DNA of 64,000 nt from Agrobacterium tumefaciens (lineage in GTDB: Bacteria; Pseudomonadota; Alphaproteobacteria; Rhizobiales; Rhizobiaceae): NCBI GenBank assembly GCA_025559845.1, contig CP048469.1, positions 186,001 through 250,000 on the forward strand. Direction: 5' to 3'. Each line of letters opens with the position of its first letter. Within the stretch, counting starts at the first letter, position 1. Below are positions 23,705-32,093 of this stretch, one piece after another. The translations under genes were made by a program, and so were the position numbers. Below the pieces are notes generated by a model that did no database searches, had not been told where the DNA came from, and saw only the letters and a list, made by a program, of their open reading frames with translations.

Positions 23705-24148
23705 TTACGCCTTACCCTGCTTTGGCTCCTTCTGCCCCCTGGTCTCCTTCGGCTTCGTCTCCGCTTCGCCCTCGATCTCCTGTGGCTTCGCGCCGAGCGT
23801 CACGGCCTCGACCCGATAAGGAAGGATGCCGATCCGCCGCGCCTCGATCTTGAAGGTGACGCGCTCGTTTTCTTCCGCATCCTCCCACTCGTCGCGAACG
23901 GCGCGGCCTTCGACCAGAACGCGCATGCCCTTCTGGTACAGGTCCTTCCAGTGCTCGGCATCGCGGTGCCAGATTTCCACGGGGGCCCAGAAGCCACCGC
24001 GATCCTCGAACCCATCCTTGGTCGGAACCGGGTTGTCGAAATAGACATTCAGGCGAAGAAGCCTGCGCGGCTCGTCGTTCCCGTTCGGAAACTCCCGATA
24101 GTCTGGCGCAGAACCGATATTGCCCTCGCCGTAGTAGTGCGTGCTCAT
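23705..24148 (-). CDS. ssb: Single-stranded DNA-binding protein of the ICE
   Basis: 147 aa with an OB-fold core: RLNVYFDNP (strand), RGGFWAPVEIWH, and GMRVLVEGRAVRDEW with conserved aromatic residues for base stacking. The C-terminal tail is charged (about 120-147) and ends EPKQGKA. It lacks the acidic DDIPF-type tip that housekeeping SSBs use to recruit partners, as is common for mobile-element SSBs. It is transcribed with topB and the TIGR03761 group and probably covers the transfer strand during conjugation and replication of the excised ICE. Confidence 0.92.
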   Translation of the reverse strand: MSTHYYGEGNIGSAPDYREFPNGNDEPRRLLRLNVYFDNPVPTKDGFEDRGGFWAPVEIWHRDAEHWKDLYQKGMRVLVEGRAVRDEWEDAEENERVTFKIEARRIGILPYRVEAVTLGAKPQEIEGEAETKPKETRGQKEPKQGKA

Positions 24149-24191
24149 AGTGAAACTCCTTGCTGGTGGGAAATACCTGAACCGATGGGCA

Positions 24192-25151
24192 TCAGTGCAG
24201 GTGTTGCAGGTCGATGAACGACCGGTTCAATTCGCAGCCGATGAAATGCCGTTGCAGGCGTAGTGCTGCCACGGCAGTCGTGCCGCTGCCCATGAATGGA
24301 TCGAGTACGGTGTCGCTGATGCGGGAGCCGGCGAGAATGCAGGGCGTCACAAGCGTGTCGGGGAACACCGCGAAATGCCCCCCGCGGAATGGTTTGCTGG
24401 CGATGGTCCAGACATCCCGCCTGTTGCGGGTGCTGCGCGCGCCGATCTTGTGAAGGCTGCCGCGCAGGTTTGCGTTGCTGCCGGAAGCGCGTTCGCCGGG
24501 CGGTGCGCTGACCGGGCGGATGTTTCCGGGGCCGCGTGAATCGGCTGAGGGTTCGCGGATTGCGTCCTGATCGAAGTAGTAGCGGCGATTCTTGGCGAGC
24601 AGAAACAGGTATTCATGCGACCGGGTGCAGCGGTCAGAGACGCTTTCCGGCATCGGATTGGGTTTGGCCCACACGATGTCCTGGCGCAGATACCAACCGT
24701 CCCGCCGCAAGGCGAAAGCAAGCGCCCAGGGAATGCCCATCATGTCCTTGGGTTTGAGCCCGTCGCCGGTTCGCATGCCTCCGGCGCCCTGTTGGGCAGC
24801 GGCGTGTTTGGGGCCGCCGCGGGTACTCGGTGCCTGCCATGTCCGGGTCGCGGCGTAGGTGTCGCCGATGACGATCCACAAAGTTCCGTCATCGGCCAGC
24901 ACCTCGCGAACTGCGCGGAATACTTCAACCAGATCGCGGATATACGCGCGGGCCGTGACCTCCCGCCCGATCTCCAGGTGCTTTTCCGGATGGCCGTCCT
25001 GCAGGTAGCTGCGCAGGCCGAAGTACGGTGGACTGGTCACGCACATCTGCACCCGCACGCCGTCCTCGTGCATTCGCTTCAACAACTGGCGGCAATCCCC
25101 GGCGTGGGTGCGGTCGAGCCAGTGTGCTGCATCAGCGGCAGGCCCGTTCAT
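24192..25151 (-). CDS. Beta-class DNA methyltransferase
   Basis: 319 aa. Catalytic motif IV is near the N-terminus (TSPPYFGLR, SPPY at 40-43) and the SAM-binding motif I near the C-terminus (DPFMGSGTT, 284-292), the order of beta-class N6-adenine/N4-cytosine enzymes such as those of the CcrM/M.MunI group. The central part (90-200) includes the target-recognition region. No restriction partner is adjacent. Its start overlaps the stop of the DUF3158 gene by 4 nt. It may mask the element from host restriction. Confidence 0.92.
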   Translation of the reverse strand: MNGPAADAAHWLDRTHAGDCRQLLKRMHEDGVRVQMCVTSPPYFGLRSYLQDGHPEKHLEIGREVTARAYIRDLVEVFRAVREVLADDGTLWIVIGDTYAATRTWQAPSTRGGPKHAAAQQGAGGMRTGDGLKPKDMMGIPWALAFALRRDGWYLRQDIVWAKPNPMPESVSDRCTRSHEYLFLLAKNRRYYFDQDAIREPSADSRGPGNIRPVSAPPGERASGSNANLRGSLHKIGARSTRNRRDVWTIASKPFRGGHFAVFPDTLVTPCILAGSRISDTVLDPFMGSGTTAVAALRLQRHFIGCELNRSFIDLQHLH

Positions 25152-25678
25152 GAGGATGGCCCGTCAGTCGATGGACCAGTACCGGTCCCGCCGCCGGCCC
25201 TGCGCTGGTGAACGGCCTGCGCGGACGCCAACTTGCTGGCGCATTCCATACCTTGCCGGGCAATGGTGTGGCACAGGCTGATCTGCATGTTGATCACGAT
25301 GCGCTGCTGTTCCAGTGCAAGGAGGTCGTCAATCAGGCCGGCCGGCGTGGCGGGGCTCGCAACCAGTTCCTCCCACAGCGCCACACCCATGCTGGAACGA
25401 TCGAGGTTGCGCCAACGGAGGAAGGTCGTTCCTGCGCCAGTGTTCTGTTGGGCCAGTTGAACGGGGAGCAGGTTGAAGGGGTGGCTGCGGGCCTGCGCCA
25501 GCACCCTGCGCTGCGCCAGGCCAATCAGGTCGTCCCGCAGCGCTGTGCTCTGGCTGGCCCAGGTCGCGAGCTCCCCATTACCTTTAAAGGGTTTCAAAAG
25601 GCCTTTTAGGTAGGCTGCGTGTTCCAGCTTCTGGAAGTCAGTCTGTTCCAGCGCTTCGAAGCGGATCGTGTCGCTCAT
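25148..25678 (-). CDS. DUF3158 family ICE protein
   Basis: 176 aa. Matches DUF3158, a small conserved ICE family: N-terminal FQKLEHAAYLKGLLKPFKG, central FLRWRNLDRSSMGVALWEEL, C-terminal IVINMQISLCHTIARQGMEC. It is overlapped at both ends by neighbours through ATGA junctions (TIGR03761 upstream, methylase downstream), so it belongs to one operon. The function is unknown; it is part of the conserved replication/processing neighbourhood. Confidence 0.9.
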   Translation of the reverse strand: MSDTIRFEALEQTDFQKLEHAAYLKGLLKPFKGNGELATWASQSTALRDDLIGLAQRRVLAQARSHPFNLLPVQLAQQNTGAGTTFLRWRNLDRSSMGVALWEELVASPATPAGLIDDLLALEQQRIVINMQISLCHTIARQGMECASKLASAQAVHQRRAGGGTGTGPSTDGPSS

Positions 25679-26496
25679 GATGAGGCATCCTCTTCGTCCG
25701 ACGACGCGGATGCCTCATCGCCGGCCCCCTCATCGGAAGCGGCTGGCGCAGTCTCTTCGGTATCGCTGGCCGGGGCGACTGCCGGGGTTGCGGATCGGGC
25801 TGTCGCCGACGCCAGTGGCGAACGCCGGATGAGCGGCGGTGCGAAGCGGGAGCGGCGCTCGCCTTCGAGCACGTCCTGCGGCAACTCACCATATTTCTCG
25901 ACGGCTGCGCGTGCTGCGGCGTTGTTGGCAGCGAAATCGTCACGTTTCGTGCCGGAGTAGCGGTACTGCTGCGCCAGGCTGAACAGGCTGCGCAGGGAGT
26001 GCGCACCTTCGCCCAACCAGCGTTCAAGCGTGCTGCGATCGATCAGGGCGGTGTGATGCGCCAGGATCAGGCGACGGGCAAGATCGTCATAGTCGGCCAG
26101 AAGGTAGACCGCCATGAAGCCCAACTGGGAGGAGACGAACAGCGGCAGCTTGACGGGCTGCACGTTGAGATTTTCACCGAGGCTGAGCGCCTGCGGAATG
26201 TCGGCCAGCGCCTGGTCCACCTGCTCGCGCAGGGTTTGAAGCTGCTCCTTGGTCGTGCTGAGCTTGTCCTCGATGCGCAGCATCCACCAGTCCGAATAGG
26301 GGTCGTCCTGCTCGGCTCCGCGCTTCAGCTTGTTCATGATGGCGACAAAGCCGTTGAGGCCGATGATGCCGGGCTTGCCTTCGGATGGCGTGCGCCCGTG
26401 CCAGATGCGCGACGCATGGTGGGTGTGCAGCGTCAGCGACATCGCGCTGCGCAAGGACCCAAGGTTCAATTGCAGAGATTCTGTTTCGTTGGCCAT
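25675..26496 (-). CDS. TIGR03761 family ICE protein (PFL_4669 type)
   Basis: 273 aa. Recognised from LGSLRSAMSLTLHTHHASRI near the N-terminus, GLNGFVAIMNKLKRGAEQDDP and WWMLRIEDKL, the signature of the ICE family TIGR03761. The last ~60 residues are a disordered acidic tail. It heads the operon DUF3158-methylase-ssb-topB and is preceded by a 500-nt noncoding region with the periodic repeats, which may contain its promoter. Biochemical role unknown. Confidence 0.9.
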   Translation of the reverse strand: MANETESLQLNLGSLRSAMSLTLHTHHASRIWHGRTPSEGKPGIIGLNGFVAIMNKLKRGAEQDDPYSDWWMLRIEDKLSTTKEQLQTLREQVDQALADIPQALSLGENLNVQPVKLPLFVSSQLGFMAVYLLADYDDLARRLILAHHTALIDRSTLERWLGEGAHSLRSLFSLAQQYRYSGTKRDDFAANNAAARAAVEKYGELPQDVLEGERRSRFAPPLIRRSPLASATARSATPAVAPASDTEETAPAASDEGAGDEASASSDEEDASS

Positions 26497-26998
26497 GTTG
26501 ACGACTCCCGGTATTGGAACGAGAGGCCAGCATCGCCATTGGCCGGAAGGCCGTCAGTCATCAAACCGCACCGAGGCAGCGCCTGTTTGTGGGCAGGTGG
26601 CGGCACGACCGGGCAGTTCCGGAACCGGGAATCTGTTCGCGGAAGGGAGGGACCCGAAATCTGCCGGCATCGGGAAGGCTGTGTGTTGCGCTATACCCGG
26701 GGTATAGGCGTCCACAGCTCTCAATGGACGTTCGGCTTCGTCAGCCAGGGCAACGGCCTGCGTGCCGTGGCCGGAAGGCAGTGTGTTGCGCTATACCCAG
26801 GGTATAGGCGTCCATGGCTCTCGGTGGACGCTCAATTGTTGAGCCGCCGTAGAGTGCATGCTGACCTGTGGGGGAAGGCTTCATGTTCCGCTATACCCGG
26901 GGTATAGGCGACTATGGAACTGAGTGGAACCTTACATCATGGTCGACGGCGGCGATTGGCCTGGCATGGGCACGACCGCGCGTTAATAGATGCAAGCT
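26497..26998. other. Noncoding region with repeat array between STY4528 and TIGR03761 genes
   Basis: 500 nt with no plausible gene. Holds the three 59-nt repeats detailed separately and a GTTCCGGAAC palindrome at 26616-26625. It is the best candidate in the window for an ICE replication origin or partition/regulatory site. Confidence 0.6.
26672..26930. repeat. Three 59-nt direct repeats with exact 100-bp period
   Basis: Units at 26672-26730, 26772-26830 and 26872-26930. Each contains the palindrome CTATACCC-N-GGGTATAG (26691-26707, 26791-26807, 26891-26907). Units 1 and 2 also contain GTCCA...TGGAC; in unit 3 this half is degenerate. Intervening sequence is unrelated. Elements of the pKLC102 class have been reported, as I recall, to carry arrays of 57-bp repeats at their origin. 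Confidence 0.9.
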
Positions 26999-28189
26999 CT
27001 AGGACAAACGAAGCATTGAGCGGAGCCGGGCGATATGGGCCTGCGCCACTTCCGGATCTACGGGTTGTCGTGGTGGCTCGGGTTTTGCGCCATTCGCATC
27101 GGGTGGCGTTCTCTGCCCGGCCCACGCACGGAACTCGCCGCGCATGGCTTTCTGGATAATGCCAAACAGGTAGCCGGCCGGATTGCGCACGCTGCTCGCG
27201 CGGCAGCGGGCATCCCATTCATCGAGAACAGCCTGATGCAGGTCGGGATCGACCGGCTGCAATGCGGCCAATGCGCCCGATTGCTGTTCTGCCTTGAGCG
27301 ACATGAAGCGCTCGGGAAGACGAAGCATGCCCAACCCACGCGGTACTGTACGTACTTCTTTTATTTCTTTTTCTTTACGTACTGTACTATCGGTCTTCGG
27401 AATCCGAAGTGAGCCGGTTTTCCGCGTTTTTCCGCCCACTTCGGATTCCGAAGAGGGTGTGTCACGATTCCGAAGAAGGTCGGTTTCACCGTCTTCGGAA
27501 TCGTAATTATCCCCAGGCTGTGGATAAGTCCTGGCTTCGGTCCATCCCTGCGCGGCCAGACGCTGCGATATCACCTGCAACCGGCTCGGCAGTTCTCTTC
27601 CGCTGAGCAGCGGGTCGTCGATCATTTCCCTGAGCGTATGGACGCCGACGCGCTGGATGGATTTGCTGGCATGGGCCAGCGACTGGCTGACCAGTTCCAG
27701 ATAATCGACATCGAGCTGGATGGCTTCGTAGGGAGTGAGAGGTTCGTCGTGCAGGACATAAAGGTTGCCCTGGATGCGTCCTGTCCTGGGGTCGCGCCGG
27801 CGCCTTACCAGGCTGATCCAGCGTGTGAGCCGTAGCAGGGTCAGGGCGCGGGCGACCGTTTCATGTGAGGCTCTGGTGGCGCACGGCATCGAAGCCAGCC
27901 AGGGCGCAAGCTGGTCGTAGGTCGGTAGAGCGGTGATGCCATCGTCATTGAGCAACAACCGGAACACCTGCCACGCATTGCGTTCCAGCGGCGTCAGGCG
28001 ATTGTCCGTGAGCAAGGCGCGTGGCACGGAGTCATGGCGATTGCCGCTGAAAATGAAACCGTCATTCTGGCGGGCTGGGGCTGTCTGGACAGGTGCTGGT
28101 GGCGGTTGCTGAACCTGCATCCGCTGAAGAGCCTGATCGAAGAGGTCGCCCAGCGATACGGGACCGCTTGATCGGCGTGGGCTGTCCAT
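26999..28189 (-). CDS. STY4528 family replication-associated protein
   Basis: 396 aa from the ATG at 28189. Recognised as the STY4528 pathogenicity-island/ICE replication family: NRLTPLERNAWQVFRLLL and the winged-helix-like ASHETVARALTLLRLTRWISLVRRRRD (about 110-140), a charged low-complexity middle (235-285), and a C-terminal AGYLFGIIQKAMRGEFRAWAG block. The HTH and position next to the repeat array suggest it could be an initiator or regulator for that site. Starts 2 nt after the DUF2857 stop. Confidence 0.88.
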   Translation of the reverse strand: MDSPRRSSGPVSLGDLFDQALQRMQVQQPPPAPVQTAPARQNDGFIFSGNRHDSVPRALLTDNRLTPLERNAWQVFRLLLNDDGITALPTYDQLAPWLASMPCATRASHETVARALTLLRLTRWISLVRRRRDPRTGRIQGNLYVLHDEPLTPYEAIQLDVDYLELVSQSLAHASKSIQRVGVHTLREMIDDPLLSGRELPSRLQVISQRLAAQGWTEARTYPQPGDNYDSEDGETDLLRNRDTPSSESEVGGKTRKTGSLRIPKTDSTVRKEKEIKEVRTVPRGLGMLRLPERFMSLKAEQQSGALAALQPVDPDLHQAVLDEWDARCRASSVRNPAGYLFGIIQKAMRGEFRAWAGQRTPPDANGAKPEPPRQPVDPEVAQAHIARLRSMLRLS

Positions 28190-28191
28190 GC

Positions 28192-28752
28192 TCAAACCAG
28201 CCCTTCATCGATCCACCTGCCGATGGCGCTCCAGATGACTGAGATGGGAAGCCCCATGCTTTCGGCAAGGTCTGCGGCGATGCCAAGCATCGCCGTTTCG
28301 TCGGTCAGCGCCACACCGCGCTCTTTCACGGTTTCCGACCAGCGATTCCACAAATCGCAATCCTGCTCTTCTGTGAGGACAGGGTGGCGCCCCTTGCGCT
28401 TGGGGAGCCCGAGGACGCCGCGGCGCACAGCGATTTCCTGATGGGTCAGTCCATAAAAACGACTGATCAGTTCAGTGCTGGCGCCCAGGGTCAACAGGCG
28501 ATCAATGACGTGGATTTCCTTTTGAACATTGTCCCATTGGTGCAGCAGGCGTTGCACGACATCCCGATTGACTGTCACAGAGCACCAGGAGACCAGGGCA
28601 TTGGCCAGCACGCTGGCCATGGCGGGATGCTTGAGCGCATCGAGATCCTCATCCTCGAATCCCATGGATTTGGCCCTCCTTAGCTGACCGTTGCGAAGGT
28701 CATGCAGGGCCTGCGCGATCACTGCCTGATTGAGAGGATGGGGATTCGACAT
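28192..28752 (-). CDS. DUF2857 domain protein
   Basis: 186 aa from the ATG at 28752, the start that follows parB by 11 nt. DUF2857 family: LNQAVIAQALHDLRNGQLR, STELISRFYGLTHQEIAVRRG (helix-turn-helix-like, about 95-120) and a C-terminal ISVIWSAIGRWIDEG. It occurs between parB and the STY4528 gene in ICEs of this class. Probably DNA-binding; target unknown. Confidence 0.9.
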   Translation of the reverse strand: MSNPHPLNQAVIAQALHDLRNGQLRRAKSMGFEDEDLDALKHPAMASVLANALVSWCSVTVNRDVVQRLLHQWDNVQKEIHVIDRLLTLGASTELISRFYGLTHQEIAVRRGVLGLPKRKGRHPVLTEEQDCDLWNRWSETVKERGVALTDETAMLGIAADLAESMGLPISVIWSAIGRWIDEGLV

Positions 28753-28763
28753 GGCGCCTCCCC

Positions 28764-30488
28764 TCATGACCCGGGCATGGCGCCGTCGCCACCCATGATG
28801 CCTGCCTCGATTTCCAGCAGGCGGCGCGCGAGCCGGACCAGCCGGAACAGTTTCACCAGGCCGTTGTCGCTCAGGACATGGGACTGGTTCCGGGGCGGTG
28901 TGATCGACGGTGCCAATCCCAGGAGCAGGACGCCCAAATCTCCAGCCAGTCGTGAAGTGTCGATACGTGCCGGAGAGGAACTGGCCGACAGATAAGGCGC
29001 GCTCAGGACGTGCAACAACGTCAGAATTGCACCGGGGTGCGCCATTGTTCCGGCAGAGTCCGAACGCTCGATACGGGACGCGCATGAAAAGCCGATGCCA
29101 TCATCGGACGGCACGATATGCTCTCCCACGCCGGCTTCACTGGCGATTTCCAGTGCGAACTGCGCAATATGCGTACGCAGGCGTTCGGGTTCGTCCAGTC
29201 CAGCGTCGATGTGCCATACGTCCGAGATCGGATAAAGGCCGCCGACCTGCACGGGAATGGCTTGGAGGACGTTGCTTTCGAAGTCGTTGTGCGCCTCTCC
29301 AGTATGGTCGGCAATGAGCCGCTGGATCGACTGGAGGCGATCGGTCGTTGGCGCAGGAGAGACGATGTGCTCCTGCAGCAGCGCAGACCGTTGGTTTTCA
29401 TCCTCCGGCTGATCGTCAGATGCGGGAGGCTGCGCCGGGGCTGGCTTCGTCTGCGTGCGGGACTCTGGTGCCGGCGCTGGTGTCTCACCAGTTCGCGGCG
29501 CTGTGGGTGTGGGCGGAGAAAGCTGCGTCGGCGCGGTCTGCGGCGAGGTTGCGACGGAAGGCGTAACCGTCGGTGCCGCGACAGGTTCACTGGTCAGAAT
29601 TTGCCAGCGTTTTTCGGAGTCGACGATTTCGAGGGCGAGCGTGTCATAGACCACACCGAGCAGGTCGGCCATCTGGCCGATCAGTTCGTCCTGAACGCGC
29701 TGGATGTTGAAGTTGCCGGGTGTCCCGTCGAAGACGGCAAGAACGTCCTGGAACAGTGTGGCGAAATCAACATCCACCTGTCTGGCTGCGGCGCGGGCCT
29801 CCCAGATTCTGGCGCCCGCCCGCCGCAAGCCGGTGAGTTGCTCGACCTGGTGGCGCCCCAGCCCTCCATAGAGAACGTTCGGGATCGCCGGCAGCAGGTA
29901 CTGGATGGCCTCCTGCATGCGACTGATGTGGGGCTGAGGCACAGGATAGCCATCGGCTTTGAGTCGTCTGGCAAGCTCCGATTGCGACAGCGACTTGCCA
30001 TCTTCCTGCTCATAGAGCTCGCGTACTTTCTCGACGCCGAGGGCGCGCTCGATGAACGACAGGCTGCCGTGCAGTTCGTTCTCTGCGAGGTGCCCGGTCA
30101 GAGCAACAATCTCGCCGCGCTCGGGCCAGGGGCGGAACAGGCAACCGATACGGAAGAACCGCTCATCCCTGGTCTCGGCCCACAATTCACGCAATATGGC
30201 CAGCCGGGTGTTGCCGCCGTTGCGGATGATGTAGTGGTCTGAACCCGGCCTTCGGGTGATGGGCGGCGGTGCATCCAGGCCGCGTTCGCGGATCGAGGCC
30301 TTGATTTCATCATAGAGCGGGTTGCGGGTAAGGCGCGGATCAAGCTCGTACGGACGCAACTCATCAAGGGTTACGACCATCGGGGTGTCTGCGACCGGAT
30401 CGGTCAATGCGCCGGCCACCGGACCTGTGCGGCCGAACCCGTCGCTCATCAACTTGGCAGCCATTTCCTGTTCGGAGATATCAGCCAT
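28764..30488 (-). CDS. parB: ICE-class ParB-family protein
   Basis: 574 aa, longer than chromosomal ParB. N-terminal ParB/Srx domain with LRPYELDPRLTRNPLYDEIK and RNGGNTRLAILREL (about 45-105). A helix-turn-helix domain follows (SLSQSELARRLKADGYPVPQPHI region, ~165-200), then a long disordered P/T/A-rich linker (~300-370) and a C-terminal domain. This is the TIGR03764 PFGI-1-class ParB family. It likely binds centromere-like sites on the ICE with ParA for stability or transfer. It overlaps the upstream small gene by 8 nt. Confidence 0.93.
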   Translation of the reverse strand: MADISEQEMAAKLMSDGFGRTGPVAGALTDPVADTPMVVTLDELRPYELDPRLTRNPLYDEIKASIRERGLDAPPPITRRPGSDHYIIRNGGNTRLAILRELWAETRDERFFRIGCLFRPWPERGEIVALTGHLAENELHGSLSFIERALGVEKVRELYEQEDGKSLSQSELARRLKADGYPVPQPHISRMQEAIQYLLPAIPNVLYGGLGRHQVEQLTGLRRAGARIWEARAAARQVDVDFATLFQDVLAVFDGTPGNFNIQRVQDELIGQMADLLGVVYDTLALEIVDSEKRWQILTSEPVAAPTVTPSVATSPQTAPTQLSPPTPTAPRTGETPAPAPESRTQTKPAPAQPPASDDQPEDENQRSALLQEHIVSPAPTTDRLQSIQRLIADHTGEAHNDFESNVLQAIPVQVGGLYPISDVWHIDAGLDEPERLRTHIAQFALEIASEAGVGEHIVPSDDGIGFSCASRIERSDSAGTMAHPGAILTLLHVLSAPYLSASSSPARIDTSRLAGDLGVLLLGLAPSITPPRNQSHVLSDNGLVKLFRLVRLARRLLEIEAGIMGGDGAMPGS

Positions 30489-30738
30489 GGCCGGTCTCCT
30501 TTCCAGCAGGCTGGGCTTCGGCGCTCTGGCGCTTCGCGCGGCGCAACATGGCGCGGGCGTTGCGCCCGGCGCGGTGATCGCTGGCCGTCGAACTCGTGAA
30601 TATCGGCGGCAATCCCGGTTTGAGGAATTTGAGATGACCGCCTGCGGTGCGGGAAACGGTCCATCCTTCGCTCAGTGCAAATTCAATGAGAGGCAGGAGT
30701 TGCTTGTGGCCTCGTGCAAGCTCATGGGCGTTCGACAT
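30481..30738 (-). CDS. HicA-like small protein between parA and parB
   Basis: 85 aa from the ATG at 30738. Contains GWTVSRTAGGHLKFLKPG, the double-stranded-RNA-binding-like core of HicA/YcfA with the conserved histidine in GGHLKF, then a basic C-terminus (AMLRRAKRQ). No HicB partner is present on either side. It overlaps parA by 17 nt and parB by 8 nt, so it is embedded in the maintenance operon and co-translated. It may be an exapted RNA- or DNA-binding factor rather than a toxin. Confidence 0.75.
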   Translation of the reverse strand: MSNAHELARGHKQLLPLIEFALSEGWTVSRTAGGHLKFLKPGLPPIFTSSTASDHRAGRNARAMLRRAKRQSAEAQPAGKETGHG

Positions 30739-31585
30739 GAGAATGTCTCCTCCCGATCTTGCCTGTGACCAGACCGAAGCGCTCATGCCAGTGCGGGCAT
30801 AACTCGGTCGCCAGAGCCCGAACGATGTCCAGTGCGGCAGGGGCAATCCTGCCTGTCGGACGCCGGTACTCGACGCGATGAGCAGGCATGCTCTGCGTTG
30901 CCGCTCGCGGGAAGGCTTCGATTGCCGGGACCTCAGTATCCAGAACCTGGACGCCCGTCTGCTCACGGAAGATCCGCCGCAATGTCTGTCGGATCAGGCG
31001 GGCATTGGATGAGACGGCCGGCACCCGATTGATCAGCAGCTGCAATGGTGGCGGTTCAATGCCGAGATGGCGATATGGGGCGATATCCTGGATGAGCTGC
31101 AGGGTGCCGCGCCGCATTTCCCGGGCGGCGAGAATTTCGGGCGTGACCGGCGAAACCGCCAACCTGGATGCCAGCACGGCCATTTCGAGAAGCACGCTGC
31201 GGGAACCCTGGGTGTCGATCAAAACCAGGTCATAGTGCGGCTCGAACGCCGGCAGGAGGTTGCGCAGCCGCAATCTGCCATCCGGTGCATGCAACAGCAG
31301 GGTGTTCAACTGGTGATGCTGATCGTTGGACAGAATGACGTCCAGGCGTTCGACGGCCGTACGAGAGGCCAACTGCGAAATGTCGCGCTCGTTGAATGCC
31401 AGCAACTCGTAGATGCCGCCGGGTGCGCGATGAGCCAGCTCGTAGTACGACGAAAGCGTGGGCTGTATGTCGAGATCGAGAAGCAGCACCCGCAGTCCGG
31501 CGTCGGCGATGAAGCCTCCGAGATTTGCGGCGATTGTCGTTTTACCGACCCCGCCTTTTGTAGAGATGACAGAAATCACCTGCAT
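30722..31585 (-). CDS. parA: ParA/Soj-family partition ATPase
   Basis: 287 aa from the ATG at 31585. Deviant Walker A motif KGGVGKTT (10-17), LLDLDIQPTLS (Walker A'), and Walker B LVLIDTQGSRS (~120). No N-terminal HTH, so a small Soj-type ATPase. On ICEs of this class Soj is required for maintenance of the excised form. An in-frame extension upstream has no ribosome site and was rejected. Second gene of the alpA operon. Confidence 0.94.
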   Translation of the reverse strand: MQVISVISTKGGVGKTTIAANLGGFIADAGLRVLLLDLDIQPTLSSYYELAHRAPGGIYELLAFNERDISQLASRTAVERLDVILSNDQHHQLNTLLLHAPDGRLRLRNLLPAFEPHYDLVLIDTQGSRSVLLEMAVLASRLAVSPVTPEILAAREMRRGTLQLIQDIAPYRHLGIEPPPLQLLINRVPAVSSNARLIRQTLRRIFREQTGVQVLDTEVPAIEAFPRAATQSMPAHRVEYRRPTGRIAPAALDIVRALATELCPHWHERFGLVTGKIGRRHSHVERP

Positions 31586-31622
31586 GACGTGCTCCTCTTC
31601 GTGAAGGAAATGGGGAGCAGGG

Positions 31623-31835
31623 TCAGACGCGCTCTTTAAGGCGGTCGGTGATCCATTGGTCGATCTCGGCGGAATCCCAGCCCACGGCGCGAACGCCAAG
31701 TCGCATGGCCTTGGGAAACTTGCCCTCTTTCATGAGGCTGTAGATGTGGGCGCGTTTGAAGCCCGTCTTTGCCTCAACTTCTGCGCGACGCAGTATGCGC
31801 CGCTCCGGTGCCGGAGCGGGGTTCTGTTGAAACAT
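31623..31835 (-). CDS. alpA: AlpA-family regulator
   Basis: 70 aa from the ATG at 31835 (AAGGAG 9-14 nt upstream). Single winged HTH of the AlpA/excisionase type: ILRRAEVEAKTGFKRAHIYS is the MerR-like HTH and GWDSAEIDQWI the following strand-helix. AlpA proteins activate excision or element genes in phages and ICEs. It is first gene of the parA-parB operon and lies next to the inverted repeats at 31968-32268, a likely operator region. Confidence 0.92.
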   Translation of the reverse strand: MFQQNPAPAPERRILRRAEVEAKTGFKRAHIYSLMKEGKFPKAMRLGVRAVGWDSAEIDQWITDRLKERV

Positions 31836-31967
31836 GATGGTCACTCCTTGATGCTCGGTGGATCTTCTTGGGTCTGAACCGCATTAGAAGAGCGCCACCG
31901 TCAGAACACATCAAACAATAGGATCGTGCTGACCACCGCATTCATGGGTTGTAATTAACCTGGTGAT

Positions 31968-32022
31968 ATTTCAGAACTCATCGCTGCCAACTCGATCCCT
32001 GGAAATGCCAATATTCTGAAAT
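31968..32022. promoter_or_regulatory. 9-bp inverted repeat upstream of alpA
   Basis: ATTTCAGAA (31968-31976) and TTCTGAAAT (32014-32022) are exact reverse complements, 37 nt apart. The distance suggests a pair of binding half-sites rather than a hairpin. Confidence 0.6.
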
Positions 32023-32093
32023 GTGACAGCTTGATAAAGGGGAAGGACAGCGGATATCACTCTGCTTATTTATTGTGCAGAGAAGATCTGGCG

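Noticed and set aside
26672..26930. CRISPR array
   Set aside because: Only three units, 59-nt repeats with 41-nt spacers and no cas genes; the palindromic core fits protein-binding sites better.
29118..30242. 374-codon plus-strand frame over parB
   Set aside because: Antisense to ParB, no domain, arginine/glycine-biased composition typical of shadow frames.
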